Assembly: GCF_045679555.1 (NCBI RefSeq)
Contig: NC_092089.1
Coordinates: 6,321,179-6,385,178, forward strand
DNA: 64,000 nucleotides
DNA from: Salvelinus alpinus
Lineage: Eukaryota > Chordata > Actinopteri > Salmoniformes > Salmonidae
Reading direction: 5' to 3'
The notes under the pieces were generated by a model. The model saw nothing but the letters and a program-made list of their open reading frames with translations. It ran no database searches and had not been told where the DNA came from. Of the stretch, positions 22,366-34,154 are shown in pieces. Position 1 is the stretch's first letter. Each line of letters starts with the position of its first letter. The translations under genes were made by a program, and so were the position numbers.

Positions 22366-22483
22366 TAAAAGAATTCATAGATTTTTAAACAAAATTCACT
22401 TTCTGTTTGTCGTAGACGGACAAGATCAATATGAGATGAAAAGGCGACTTCCTAACGAGTTCAGGAAGCCGAGCGAGCGCTCT

Positions 22484-24272
22484 GAGACGTTGACAGCGAC
22501 GGGGGGGAGACGTTGACAGCGACGGGGGGGAGACGTTGACAGCAACGGGGGGGGAGACGTTGACAGCGACGGGGGGGAGACGTTGACAGCGACGGGGGGA
22601 GACGTTGACAGCGACGAGGGGGGAGACGTTGACAGCGACGAGGGGGGAGACGTTGACAGCGACGGGGGGGGAGACGTTGACAGCGACGGGGGGGAGACGT
22701 TGACAGCGACGGGGGGGGAAGACGTTGACAGCGACGGGGGGAAGACGTTGACAGCGACGGGGGGAAGACGTTGACAGCGACGGGGGGAAGACGTTGACAC
22801 CGACGGGGGGGAGACGTTGACAGCGACGGGGGGGAGACGTTGACAGCGACGGGGGGGAGACGTTGACAGCGACGGGGGGGAAACGTTGATAGCGACGGGG
22901 GGGAGACGTTGACAGCGACGGGGGGGAGACGTTGACAGCGACGGGGGGGAAGACGTTGACAGCGACGGGGGGGAAGACGTTGACAGCGACGGGGGGGAGA
23001 CGTTGACAGCGACGGGGGGGAGACGTTGACAGCGACGGGGGGGAGACGTTGACAGCGACGGGGGGGAGACGTTGACAGCGACGGGGGGGAAGACGTTGAC
23101 AGCGACAGGGGGAGACGTTGACAGCGACGGGGGGGAGACGTTGACAGCGACGGGGGGGAGACGTTGACAGCGACGGGGGGGGGGAGACGTTGACAGCGAC
23201 GGGGGGGGGAGACGTTGACAGCGACGGGGGGGGAGACGTTGACAGCGACGGGGGGGGGAGACGTTGACAGCGACGGGGGGGGGAGACGTTGACAGCGACG
23301 GGGGGGGAGACGTTGACAGCGACGGGGGGAGACGTTGACAGCGACGGGGGGGGAGACGTTGACAGCGACGGGGGGGAGACGTTGACAGCGACGGGGGGGA
23401 GACGTTGACAGCGACGGGGGGAAGACGTTGACAGCGACGGGGGGAAGACGTTGACAGCGACGGGGGGGAGACGTTGACAGCGACGGGGGGAAGACGTTGA
23501 CAGCGAACGGGGGGGAGACGTTGACAGCGACGGGGGGGAGACGTTGACAGCGACGGGGGGGAGACGTTGACAGCGACGGGGGGGAGACGTTGACAGCGAC
23601 GGGGGGGAGACGTTGACAGCGACGGGGGGGAGACGTTGACAGCGACGGGGGGAGACGTTGACAGCGACGGGGGGGGAGACGTTGACAGCGACGGGGGGGG
23701 GGGGACGTTGACAGCGACGGGGGGGGGAGACGTTGACAGCGACGGGGGGGAAGACGTTGACAGCGACGGGGGGAGACGTTGACAGCGACGGGGGGGAGAC
23801 GTTGACAGCGACGGGGGGAGACGTTGACAGCGACGGGGGGAAGACGTTGACAGCGACGGGGGGGAGACGTTGACAGCGACGGGGGGGAAGACGTTGACAG
23901 CGACGGGGGGAGACGTTGACAGCAACGGGGGGGAGACGTTGACAGCGACGGGGGGGAGACGTTGACAGCGACGGGGGGGAGACGTTGACAGCGACGGGGG
24001 GGAGACGTTGACAGCGACGGGGGGGGGAGACGTTGACAGCGACGGGGGGGAGACGTTGACAGCGACGGGGGGGGGAGACGTTGACAGCGACGGGGGGGAG
24101 ACGTTGACAGCGACGGGGGGGAGACGTTGACAGCGACGGGGGGGGGAGACAGCGACAGCGACGGGGGGGGGGAGACAGCGACAGCGACGGGGGGGAAGAC
24201 GTTGACAGCGACGGGGGGAGACGTTGACAGCGACGGGGGGGAGACGTTGACAGCGACGGGGGGGAGACGTTT
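22484..24272. repeat. 24-bp CpG- and G-tract-rich minisatellite, about 74 copies
   Basis: The unit is AGACGTTGACAGCGAC followed by a run of 5 to 11 G. Each copy carries three CpG sites and one G run. Length varies almost only in the G run. Near 24150 a variant lacks GTT (GACAGCGACAGCGACGG). Long open frames in several phases (Pro/Arg/Ser-rich) are by-products. Confidence 0.95.
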
Positions 24273-24715
24273 CCATCAAGAGAGACCTTTAGAAAATTCG
24301 GCACATTTTCTCTACATCTAAACATACAAATATGTTACAGGATTTAAAATCTTATATACACTTAGTCATTTTATAAACTCCATTCTAGTATATTTTGAAA
24401 ATAAATATAAGTCATTTCAAGCCTTATTCATATAAAGTTTTGTTGAATAGGAAATAGGTCGTATAAAATACTGAAAATACTGTATCATATTTGTACTGTC
24501 TACTTGAGTTTGTGTCCTCAAAAAATGACTAGACCTCAGAAATTTATAACGATTTTTTTTACCTTTCTTGGGTTACACAGCATTACTAGTTACTGTTTAT
24601 TGGCCTTCTCGTGATATAATGACTTTTGGGGCTAACGTAGATCACATTTTCGATGACATTTAAGTTACAGAAGTATGGCGTACACAGCCATAGTCATAAA
24701 GGCATCGATCCCATC
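24273..24715. other. Intron, AT-rich, no feature seen
   Basis: AT-rich sequence without recognisable repeat family, coding potential or RNA gene. Confidence 0.5.
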
Positions 24716-24717
24716 TG

Positions 24718-24862
24718 GAACCCACTACGGTACTCAGTGAACAACTCACTCCTCAGGCTACGGTACTCAGTGAACAACTCACTCCTCAGGCTACGGTACT
24801 CAGTGAACAACTCACTCCTCAGGCTACGGTACTCAGTGAACAACTCACTCCTCAGGCTACGG
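24718..24862. repeat. 33-bp repeat, four copies
   Basis: Unit with GGTACTCAGTGAACAACTCA and CTCCTCAGGCTAC, four nearly identical copies. The flanks to 25017 are plain intron. Confidence 0.9.
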
Positions 24863-25017
24863 ACCCAGAGGAAACACCTGACCACAGTCTCAGAGTGCTA
24901 AACTGAACGAATGACCTTTCCCCTCCTACCACTCCGTCTGTGTGGTAGGAGGAGAACTATTGGAGAACTATTTCATAATGGATGCCTCCCTAACATCCCT
25001 CTGTTCCCTATATAGGT

Positions 25018-25380
25018 CGCTCTCTGTCTCTCTGCCTCTCTGTCTCTCTGCCTCTCTGTCTCTGCCTCTCTGTCTGTCTCTCTGCCTCTGTCTGTCTGTC
25101 TCTCTGTCTCTCTGTCTCTGTCTGTCTGTCTCTCTGTCTCTCTCTGCCTCTCTCTATCTCTGTCTCTCTGTCTCTCTGTCTCTCTGCCTCTCTGCCTCTC
25201 TGCCTCTCTGTCTCTCTGCCTCTCTGTCTCTCTGCCTCTCTGTCTCTCTGTCTCTCTGCCTCTCTGTCTCTCTGCCTCTCTGTCTCTCTGCCTCTCTGCC
25301 TCTCTGCCTCTCTGTCTCTCTGTCTCTCTGTCTCTCTGTCTCTCTGTCTCTCTGTCTCTCTGCCTCTCTGCCTCTCTGTA
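25018..25380. repeat. CT-rich 8-bp repeat (TCTCTGYC)
   Basis: TCTCTGTC and TCTCTGCC units alternate with occasional TCTGTCTG. It begins in a CCCTATATAGG MITE remnant. The stretch from 25381 to 25624 is intron without a feature. Confidence 0.9.
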
Positions 25381-25624
25381 GTAAGGTTAGGGCTATGCTT
25401 TGGTAAACATGTCTCTCTGACTCTCTGTTTTTCCTCTGTGTTTCTCGGGAGGCCAAATGAGAGCCACATGTTGGTTCAAAGCAGATTGTTCCTTTTGTTT
25501 TGTTCTTCTCATTAGGAAGCTAATCTCCTAGCCTCTCCTAGCCTGAGTGTGTCAGATTAGAGCCTTTTGTTTTAGACGTCCCCTGGGGCTTCTCCATTCA
25601 CTAGCTACCCACTACCTCCTCATC

Positions 25625-26661
25625 TCCTTCCCTTTCTACTCCTCTCCTCGTCCCTTTCTACTCCTCTCCTCTCTCCTTCCCTTTCTCCACCTCTCCTCAT
25701 CTCCTTCCCTTTCTACACCTCTCCTCTCATCTCCTTCCCTTTCTACACCTCTCCTCTCATCTCCTTCCCTTTCTCCACCTCTCCTCTCTCCTTCCCTTTC
25801 TCCACCTCTCCTCTCATCTCCTTCCCTTTCTACACCTCTCATCTCCTTCCCTTTCTCTACCTCTCCTCATCTCCTTCCCTTTCTCTACCTCTCCTCATCT
25901 CCTTCCCTTTCTACACCTCTCCTCATCTCCTTCCCTTTCTCTACCTCTCCTCATCTCCTTCCCTTTCTACACCTCTCCTCTCTCCTCCTCTCACCCATCT
26001 CACCTCCTCTCACCTCCTCTCCCCTCCTCTCTCCTCCTCTCACCCATCTCACCTCCTCTCACCCATCTCACCTCCTCTCCCCTCCTCTCACCTCCTCTCT
26101 CCTCCTCTCACCCATCTCACCTCCTCTCACCCATCTCACCCCCTCTCCCCTCCTCTCACCCATCTCACCTCCTCTCCCCCATCTCACCTCCTCTCTCCTC
26201 CTCTCACCTCCTCTCACCCCCTCTCACCTCCTCTCACCTCCTCTCACCCCCTCTCCCCTCCTCTCCCCTCCTCTCACCCATCTCCCCTCCTCTCTCCTCC
26301 TCTCACCCATCTCACCTCCTCTCACCTCCTCTCACCTCCTCTCACCTCCTCTCACCCATCTCACCTCCTCTCATCCATCTCACCTCCTCTCACCTCCTCT
26401 CACCCATCTCACCTCCTCTCCCCTCTCCCCTCCTCTCACCTCCTCTCACCTCCTCTCCCCTCCTCTCCCCCATCTCCCCTCCTCTCACCTCCTCTCCCCT
26501 CCTCTCACCTCCTCTCACCTCCTCTCACCCATCTAACCTCCTCTCCCCTCCTCTCTCCTCCTCTCCCCTCCTCTCTCCTCCTCTCAACTCCTCTCCCCTC
26601 CTCTCCCCTCCCCTCCCCTCCCCACCTCCTCTCCCCTCTCACCTCCTCTCACCCATCTCAC
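25625..26661. repeat. CT-rich arrays ending exactly at an exon's splice donor
   Basis: From 25625 to about 25985 the unit is about 21-24 bp (TCTCCTTCCCTTTCTACACC). From 25985 to 26661 the units are CTCACCTCCTCT and CACCCATCTCACCTCCTCT. On the minus strand the latter read AGAGGAGGTGAG, that is, the exon end GAGGAG plus its donor GTGAGA, reiterated. Confidence 0.9.
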
Positions 26662-26928
26662 CTCCTCTATCTTCCTCTGCATGTCTCCCAGCTGGCTCTC
26701 CCACTCCTTCCTCTCAGAGTTGAATCTCTCCAGCAGTTCAGACTTCTCTCGGACCCAGCCCTTCTCGCTGAGCTCCAGCCGGCAGCGCACGTCCATTGCG
26801 GCCGTGTGGGTGTCAACCAGCAGCCTCCTCTGCTGCTCTCTGTCCCCCCGCTGTAGAGTACTCTCCCTGGGCTCTGGACTCTGAGTTCTCAGCCCCACCT
26901 CAACGACAGGACCTCCTCTAGCCTCCAA
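26662..26928 (-). CDS. kiaa0408: KIAA0408 signature coiled-coil exon
   Basis: 267 nt, 89 codons in phase 0, from a CTGTCCAG acceptor to a GAG|GTGAGA donor. It encodes LEARGGPVVEVGLRTQ at the start and ends with a long helix: VREKSELLERFNSERKEWES followed by QLGDMQRKIEE. Human KIAA0408 as annotated starts MDLHKQWE and continues with a near-identical KMELLDQFDNERKEWESQ block. Here the matching MDVRC lies inside the exon, which supports the view that the annotated human start is internal to a longer read-through product. The donor is followed at once by an array made of donor-like sequence. Confidence 0.92.
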
Positions 26929-26939
26929 CTGGACAGGAA

Positions 26940-27335
26940 GAGAGAGATGGAGGGAGAGAGGGGAGATGGAGAGAGGAGGAGTAGAGAGAGAGGCAGGGAG
27001 GGAGAGAGAGAGATGGAGAAGGGGGAGTAGAGAGAGAGGCAGGCAGGGAGAGAGATGGAGAAGGGGGAGTAGAGAGAGAGGCAGGCAGGGAGAGAGGGAG
27101 AAGGAGAAGGGGGAGTAGAGAGAGAGAGAGGCAGGCAGGGAGATGGAGAGATGGAGAAGGGGGAGTAGAGAGAGAGGCAGGGAGAGAGGGAGATGGAGAA
27201 GGGGGAGTAGAGAGAGAGGCAAGCAGGGAGAGAGAGAGATGGAGAAGGAGGAGTAGAGCGAGAGGCAGGCAGGGAGAGAGGGACATGGAGAAAGGGGAGT
27301 AGAGAGAGAGGCAAGCAGGGAGAGACGGCAGGCAA
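26940..27335. repeat. GA-rich 30-40-bp repeat
   Basis: Loose units with GGGGGAGTAGAGAGAGAGGC and AGGCAGGGAGAGAG, about 11 copies. On the coding strand this is a long pyrimidine tract upstream of the acceptor at 26929. Confidence 0.85.
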
Positions 27336-27479
27336 GAGAATTAGGTGGGAGAGAATGTCAGGGAGTGTCAGGAAGAGGGGTGGAGGGAGAGAAGGACCAG
27401 AGGGAGGAGAGGAAAGGGAGAATTCAGAGAACGGATGGAAGGGATTAAAAGATCATAACTCAAAGGGGTTTATGGTCAA

Positions 27480-27620
27480 CCTCTCCTCCCTCTGTCTCCC
27501 TCTCCTCCCTCTGTCTCCCTCTCCTCCCTCTGTCTCCCTCTGTCTCCCTCTCTCATCATCTGACAGGATATCACAGCTGCCTCTACACAGTTCCTTTCCT
27601 GTCTGTGGTCCTGTCTCCCT
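27480..27620. repeat. Short CTCCCTCTGTCTC repeats and linker
   Basis: CTCCTCCCTCTGTCTCCCT repeats, then intron linking to the next array. Confidence 0.75.
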
Positions 27621-28690
27621 GTCTCTCTCTGGACCCATCTACAGTACAGCTATCTCCCTGTCTGTCTCTGGACCTATCTACAGTACAGCTATCTCCCTGT
27701 CTGTCTCTGGACCTATCTACAGTACAGCTATCTCCCTGTCTGTCTCTGGACCTATCTACAGTACAGCTATCTCCCTGTCTGTCTCTGGACCTATCTACAG
27801 TACAGCTATCTCCCTCCCTGTCTCTGGACCCATCTGCAGTACAGCTATCTCCCTGTCTGTCTCTGGACCTATCTACAGTACAGCTATCTCCCTGTCTGTC
27901 TCTGGACCTATCTACAGTACAGCTATCTCCCTGTCTGTCTCTGGACCTATCTACAGTACAGCTATCTCCCTGTCTGTCTCTGGACCTATCTACAGTACAG
28001 CTATCTCCCTCCCTGTCTCTGGACCTATCTACAGTACAGCTGTCTCCCTGTCTCTCTCTGGACCCATCTACAGTACAGCTGTCTCCCTGTCTCTCTCTGG
28101 ACCTATCTACAGTACAGCTATCTCCCTGTCTGTCTCTGGACCTATCTACAGTACAGCTATCTCCCTGTCTGTCTCTGGACCCATCTACAGTACAGCTATC
28201 TCCCTGTCTGTCTCTGGACCCATCTACAGTACAGCTATCTCCCTCCCTGTCTCTGGACCCATCTGCAGTACAGCTATCTCCCTGTCTGTCTCTGGACCTA
28301 TCTACAGTACAGCTATCTCCCTGTCTGTCTCTGGACCTATCTACAGTACAGCTATCTCCCTGTCTGTCTCTGGACCTATCTACAGTACAGCTATCTCCCT
28401 GTCTGTCTCTGGACCTATCTACAGTACAGCTATCTCCCTGTCTGTCTCTGGACCTATCTACAGTACAGCTATCTCCCTCCCTGTCTCTGGACCTATCTAC
28501 AGTACAGCTATCTCCCTCCCTGTCTCTGGACCTATCTACAGTACAGCTATCTCCCTCCCTGTCTCTGGACCTATCTACAGTACAGCTGTCTCCCTGTCTC
28601 TCTCTGGACCCATCTACAGTACAGCTATCTCCCTGTCTGTCTCTGGACCTATCTACAGCTATCTTCCTGTCTGTCTCTGGACCTATCTAC
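27621..28690. repeat. 39-bp minisatellite, about 27 copies
   Basis: Unit with TCTCCCTGTCTGTCTCTGGA and CCTATCTACAGTACAGCTA. As 39 is a multiple of 3 and the unit lacks stops, all copies are open in several frames. This is not evidence of coding. Confidence 0.95.
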
Positions 28691-28724
28691 AGAGTAGTTG
28701 TTGAAAAGGGGAGTAATTTAAAAA

Positions 28725-28955
28725 AAAAAAACTTTATTTAACTAGGAAAGTCAGTTAAGAACAAATTCTTATTTACAATGACGACCTACCGGAGAACAGT
28801 GGGTTAACTGTCTTGTTCAGGGGAACAGTGGGTTAACTGTCTTGTTCAGGGGGCAGAACAACAGATTTTTACCTTGTCAGCTCAGGGATTCGATCTAGCA
28901 ACCTTTCGGTTACTAGTCCAACGCTCTAACCACTAGAATACCCTGCCTAGTGTCC
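28725..28955 (-). mobile_element. HpaI-type SINE with a small internal duplication
   Basis: Plus strand TTTATTTAACTAGGAAAGTC, then GTGGGTTAACTGTCTTGTTC twice in tandem (about 28800-28850), then ACCTTGTCAGCTCAGGGATT and CTAACCACTAGAATACCC. On the minus strand these are a tRNA-like head (A and B boxes) and a SINE tail. Confidence 0.8.
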
Positions 28956-29144
28956 ATAAATCAGACACAAACATCTGCTGTTTAGGCCAATTCAGGAGAT
29001 CTTGTAATTGGATACTAACACATGAAGTGATCTTTAGCTCTGTTGACTGTGGTTTGGGTTAAGAAGGGCAGCGTTAAGGGAATCAGTCCTCTCTTTCTCT
29101 GTGTGGTCAATATACCCCTTAGAGAAACTATTCTGGCTGTGGAG

Positions 29145-30095
29145 CTGGAATGAGACCAGGACAATGCTTCTCTCTGTAAGGAGACACAATGAGACCAGGA
29201 CAATGCTTCTCTCTGTAGTAAGGAGACACAATGAGACCAGGACAATGCTTCTCTCTGTAGTAAGGAGCTGGAATGAGACCAGGACAATGCTTCTCTCTGT
29301 AGTAAGGAGACACAATGAGACCAGGACAATGCTTCTCTCTGTAGTAAGGAGACACAATGAGACCAGGACAATGCTTCTCTCTGTAGTAAGGAGACACAAA
29401 GAGACCAGGACAATGCTTCTCTCTGTAAGGAGACACAATGAGACCAGGACAATGCTTCTCTCTGTAGTAAGGAGACACAATGAGACCAGGACAATGCTTC
29501 TCTCTGTAGTAAGGAGACACAATGAGACCAGGACAATGCTTCTCTCTGTAGTAAGGAGACACAATGAGACCAGGACAATGCTTCTCTCTGTAGTAAGGAG
29601 ACACAATGAGACCAGGACAATGCTTCTCTCTGTAGTAAGGAGCTGGAAAGAGACCAGGACAATGCTTCTCTCTGTAGTAAGGAGACACAATGAGACCAGG
29701 ACAATGCTTCTCTCTGTAAGGAGACACAATGAGACCAGGACAATGCTTCTCTCTGTAGTAAGGAGACACAATGAGACCAGGACAATGCTTCTCTCTGTAG
29801 TAAGGAGACACAATGAGACCAGGACAATGCTTCTCTCTGTAGTAAGGAGACACAATGAGACCAGGACAATGCTTCTCTCTGTAGTAAGGAGACACAATGA
29901 GACCAGGACAATGCTTCTCTCTGTAGTAAGGAGACACAATGAGACCAGGACAATGCTTCTCTCTGTAGTAAGGAGCTGCAATGAGACCAGGACAATGCTT
30001 CTCTCTGTAAGGAGACACAAAGAGACCAGGACAATGCTTCTCTCTGTAAGGAGACACAATGAGACCAGGACAATGCTTCTCTCTGTAAGGAGACA
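29145..30095. repeat. 39/42-bp minisatellite, about 23 copies
   Basis: Unit with GAGACCAGGACAATGCTTCT and CTCTGTAGTAAGGAGACACA. The shorter version lacks one GTA. Both lengths are multiples of 3, giving spurious open frames on both strands. Confidence 0.95.
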
Positions 30096-30099
30096 CAGA

Positions 30100-30160
30100 C
30101 TTGCATCCAAAATGGCATCCTATTCCCTATAAAGTCAACTACTTTTGACCAGGGCCCGTG
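30100..30160. mobile_element. MITE left arm, joined to an array
   Basis: AAAATGGCATCCTATTCCCT and CAACTACTTTTGACCAGGGC are the left part of the palindromic MITE. The right arm is missing, and the next array starts inside it. Confidence 0.65.
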
Positions 30161-32033
30161 GTGGTCCCGTAGCTAAGGGCCATGAAGTACTGGTGGGCCG
30201 TAACTAAGGGCCATGAAGTTATAGAGTACTGGTGGGCCGTAAGTAAGGGCCATGAAGTTATGGAGTACTGGAGGCCCGTAACCAAGGGCCATGAAGAACT
30301 GGTGGGCCATAATAACTAAGGGCCATGAAGAACTGGTGGGCCATAACTAAGGGCCATGAAGAACTGGTGGGTCGTAACTAAGGGCCATGAAGTACTGGTG
30401 GGCCGTAACTAAGGGCCATGAAGTACTGGTGGGCCGTAACTAAGGGCCATGAAGTACTGGTGGGCCGTAACCAAGGGCCATGAAGTACCTGTGGGCCGTA
30501 ACCAAGGGCCATGAAGTACTTGTGGGCCGTAACCAAGGGCCATGAAGTACTGGTGGGCCGTAACCAAGGGCCATGAAGTACTGGTGGGCCGTAACTAAGG
30601 GCCATGAAGAACTGGTGGGCCGTAACTAAGGGCCATGAAGAACTGGTGGGCCGTAACTAAGGGCCATGAAGAACTGGTGGGCCGTAACTAAGGGCCATGA
30701 AGAACTGGTGGGCCGTAACTAAGGGCCATGAAGAACTGGTGGGCCGTAACTAAGGGCCATGAGGTACTGGTGGGCCGTAACTAAGGGCCATAAAGAACTG
30801 GTGGGCCGTAACTAAGGGCCATGAGGTACTGGTGGGCCGTAACTAAGGGCCATAAAGTACTGGTGGGCCGTAACTAATGGCCATGAAGTACTGGTGGGCC
30901 GTAACTAAGGGCCATGAAGTTATAGAGTACTGGTGGTCCCGTAACTAAGGGCCATGATGTTATAGAGTACTGGTGGTCCCGTAACTAAGGGCCATGAAGT
31001 TATAGAGTACTGGTGGTCCTGTAACTAAGGGCCATGAAGTACTGGTGGGCCGTAACTAAGGGCCATGATGTTATAGAGTACTGGTGGTCCCGTAACTAAG
31101 GGTCATGAAGTTATAGAGTACTGGTGGTCCTGTAACTAAGGGCCATGAAGTTATAGAGTACTGGTGGTCCTGTAACTAAGGGCCATGAAGTTATAGAGTA
31201 CTGGTGGTCCCGTAACTAAGGGCCATGAAGTTATAGAGTACTGGTGGTCCCGTAACTAAGGGTCACGATGTTATGGAGTACTGGTGGTCCTGTAACTAAG
31301 GGCCATGACATTATAGAGTACTGGTGGTCCCGTAACTAAGGGTCATGAAGTTATAGAGTACTGGTGGTCCCGTAACTAAGGGTCATGAAGTTATAGAGTA
31401 CTGGTGGTCCCGTAACTAAGGGCCATGAAGTTATAGAGTACTGGTGGTCCCGTAACTAAGGGTCACGATGTTATGGAGTACTGGTGGTCCTGTAACTAAG
31501 GGCCATGACATTATAGAGTACTGGTGGTCCCGTAACTAAGGGCCATGAAGTTATAGAGTACTGGTGGTCCCGTAACTAAGGGCCATGAAGTTATAGAGTA
31601 CTGGTGGTCCTGTAACTAAGGGCCATGAAGTTATAGAGTACTGGTGGTCCCGTAACTAAGGGCCATGAAGTTATAGAGTACTGGTGGTCCTGTAACTAAG
31701 GGCCATGAAGTTATAGAGTACTGGTGGTCCCGTAACTAAGGGCCATGAAGTTATAGAGTACTGGTGGTCCCGTAACTAAGGGCCATGAAGTTATAGAGTA
31801 CTGGTGGTCCTGTAACTAAGGGCCATGAAGTTATAGAGTACTGGTGGTCCCGTAACTAAGGGCCATGAAGTTATAGAGTACTGGTGGTCCTGTAACTAAG
31901 GGCCATGAAGTTATAGAGTACTGGTGGTCCCGTAACTAAGGGCCATGACATTATAGAGTACTGGTGGTCCTGTAACTAAGGGCCATGAAGTACTGGTGGT
32001 CCCGTAACTAAGGGTCACGATGTTATGGAGTAC
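30155..32033. repeat. 31-bp array changing to a 40-bp array
   Basis: The left half has a 31-bp unit (GTAACTAAGGGCCATGAAG plus TACTGGTGGGCC). The right half has a 40-bp unit in which TTATAGAG is inserted before TACTGGTGGTCC. The switch occurs around 30920 with some mixing. Confidence 0.95.
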
Positions 32034-32069
32034 GAAGAGAACACTGTTTCTCCCTGTCTCTCTGGTCCC

Positions 32070-32170
32070 TCTGGTCGTGTCCTAAATAGCATCCTATTCC
32101 CTATATAGTGCACTACTTTTGACCAGGGCCCATAGTGCACCATATAGGGACTAGTGTCCCATTTGGGAAG
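32070..32170. mobile_element. Palindromic MITE copy
   Basis: GTCCTAAATAGCATCCTATT through AGTGCACTACTTTTGACCAG to GGACTAGTGTCCCATTTGGG. Both arms are present. It follows the 40-bp array within 40 bases. Confidence 0.7.
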
Positions 32171-32329
32171 CATCCTCTGTCTGTGTGAGGTCTTTGAACG
32201 CTCGGTGTAATTGCAGTGGCAGGATGGACCGGAGCTGTCCGGTTTATTCCATACCAAACATGAACAGGAACACACACAGAGACTGCTACTGCTGTAACTC
32301 ACAGGTTAAACTGAGACGGAGGCTGATGC

Positions 32330-32545
32330 TCTTCTTGGCAGTGAGGTCTGTATATTCCAGGAGGACCTGTATCAGTGAGGTATGTGTATTCCAGGAGGAC
32401 CTGTATCAGTGAGGTATGTGTATTCCAGGAGGACCTGTATCAGTGAGGTATGTGTATTCCAGGAGGACCTGTATCAGTGAGGTATGTATATTCCAGGAGG
32501 ACCTGTATAAGTGAGGTATGTATATTCCAGGAGGACCTGTAACAA
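32330..32545. repeat. 34-bp repeat, about 6 copies
   Basis: Unit with GTGAGGTATGTGTATTCCAG and GAGGACCTGTATCA. Confidence 0.9.
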
Positions 32546-32574
32546 CAATAGTTGACTAGAGTCTTACAGTTCTC

Positions 32575-33895
32575 CAGACAGGCTGGCAGACAGACAGTAA
32601 AACACAGAGGAGACAGGCTGGCAGACAGACAGTAAAACACAGTGGAGACAGGCTGGCAGACAGACAGTAAAACACTGAGGAGACAGGCTGGCAGACAGAC
32701 AGACAGTAAAACACAGAGGAGACAGGCTGGCAGACAGACAGTAAATCACAGTGGAGACAGGCTGGCAGACAGACAGTAAATCACAGTGGAGACAGGCTGG
32801 CAGACAGACAGACAGTAAAACACAGAGGAGACAGGCTGGCAGACAGACAGACAGTAAAACACAGAGGAGACAGGCTGGCAGACAGACAGTAAATCACAGA
32901 GGAGACAGGCTGGCAGACAGACAATAAAACACAGAGGAGACAGGCTGGCAGGCTGGCAGACAGACAGTACAACACAGAGGAGACAGGCTGGCAGGCTGGC
33001 AGACAGACAGTAAAACACAGAGGAGACAGGCTGGCAGACAGACAGTAAAACACAGAGGAGACAGGCTGGCAGACAGACAGTAAATCACAGAGGAGACAGG
33101 CTGGCAGGCTGGCAGACAGACAGTAAAACACAGTGGAGACAGGCTGGCAGACAGACAGACAGTAAAACACAGTGGAGACAGGCTGGCAGGCTGGCAGACA
33201 GACAGTAAAACACAGAGGAGACAGGCTGGCAGACAGACAGTAAAACACAGAGGAGACAGGCTGGCAGACAGACAGACAGTAAATCACAGAGGAGACAGGC
33301 TGGCAGACAGACAGTAAAACACAGAGGAGACAGGCTGGCAGACAGACAGGCTGGCAGACAGACAGTACAACACAGAGGAGACAGGCTGGCAGACAGACAG
33401 TAAAACACAGAGGAGACAGGCTGGCAGGCTGGCAGACAGACAGTAAAACACAGAGGAGACAGGCTGGCAGACAGACAGTAAAACACAGAGGAGACAGGCT
33501 GGCAGGCTGGCAGACAGACAGACAGTAAAACACAGAGGAGACAGGCTGGCAGGCTGGCAGACAGACAGACAAACACAGAGGAGACAGGCTGGCAGACAGA
33601 CAGTAAAACACAGAGGAGACAGGCTGGCAGACAGACAGTAAAACACAGAGGAGACAGGCTGGCAGGCTGGCAGACAGACAGTAAAACACAGAGGAGACAG
33701 GCTGGCAGACAGACAGACAGTAAAACACAGAGGAGACAGGCTGGCAGACAGACAGACAGTAAAACACAGAGGAGACAGGCTGGCAGACAGACAGTAAAAC
33801 ACAGAGGAGACAGGCTGGCAGACAGACAGTAAAACACAGAGGAGACAGGCTGGCAGACAGACAGTAAAACACAGAGGAGACAGGCTGGCAGACAG
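32575..33895. repeat. 34/35-bp minisatellite, about 38 copies
   Basis: Unit with GGAGACAGGCTGGCAGACAG and ACAGTAAAACACAGA. Variants have an extra GGCTGGCA or an extra GACA. Open frames in several phases (Leu/Ser/Cys/Val-rich) are by-products. From 33896 to 34154 is single-copy intron with a short (GT)n. Confidence 0.95.
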
Positions 33896-34154
33896 AGAAT
33901 AAACACACAGTAGCAGCCATCTCCTGCTACTGTAGAACTGGACAATGTGTGTGTGTGTCTGTGTGTTTGTGTAAATGTGACCGTGTCATCGTGGTCTCTC
34001 TCTATTAATAGGAGACTCAACCAACCAGCCAATGCTGTACAGAGTTACAATGTCAAATACATTCCTCAGGGAGCGGTGGGGCTGGAAGGACGAGTGAGAT
34101 GTTTCTGCTTGACAAAACAGCTAAACTATGTGGAGAGATATGCCTGCAAATATC

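Noticed and set aside
22385-24325. Long minus-strand frames of over 600 residues (Pro/Arg/Ser-rich) across the 24-bp array
   Set aside because: The unit has no stop in several phases. Two overlapping frames are equally long, and there is no splice or start context or family similarity.
26584-27222. Uninterrupted 212-residue frame as the exon at 26.7 kb
   Set aside because: The Leu/Ser/Pro-rich front is the CT repeat. A clear CTGTCCAG acceptor at 26929 bounds the conserved part.
27355-28741. Two overlapping plus-strand frames of about 380-450 residues
   Set aside because: They follow the 39-bp minisatellite, whose unit length is a multiple of 3. Pure repeat translation.
29015-30132. Four long frames on both strands around 29-30 kb
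   Set aside because: All are translations of the 39/42-bp minisatellite in different frames and cannot all be genes. None has unique sequence.
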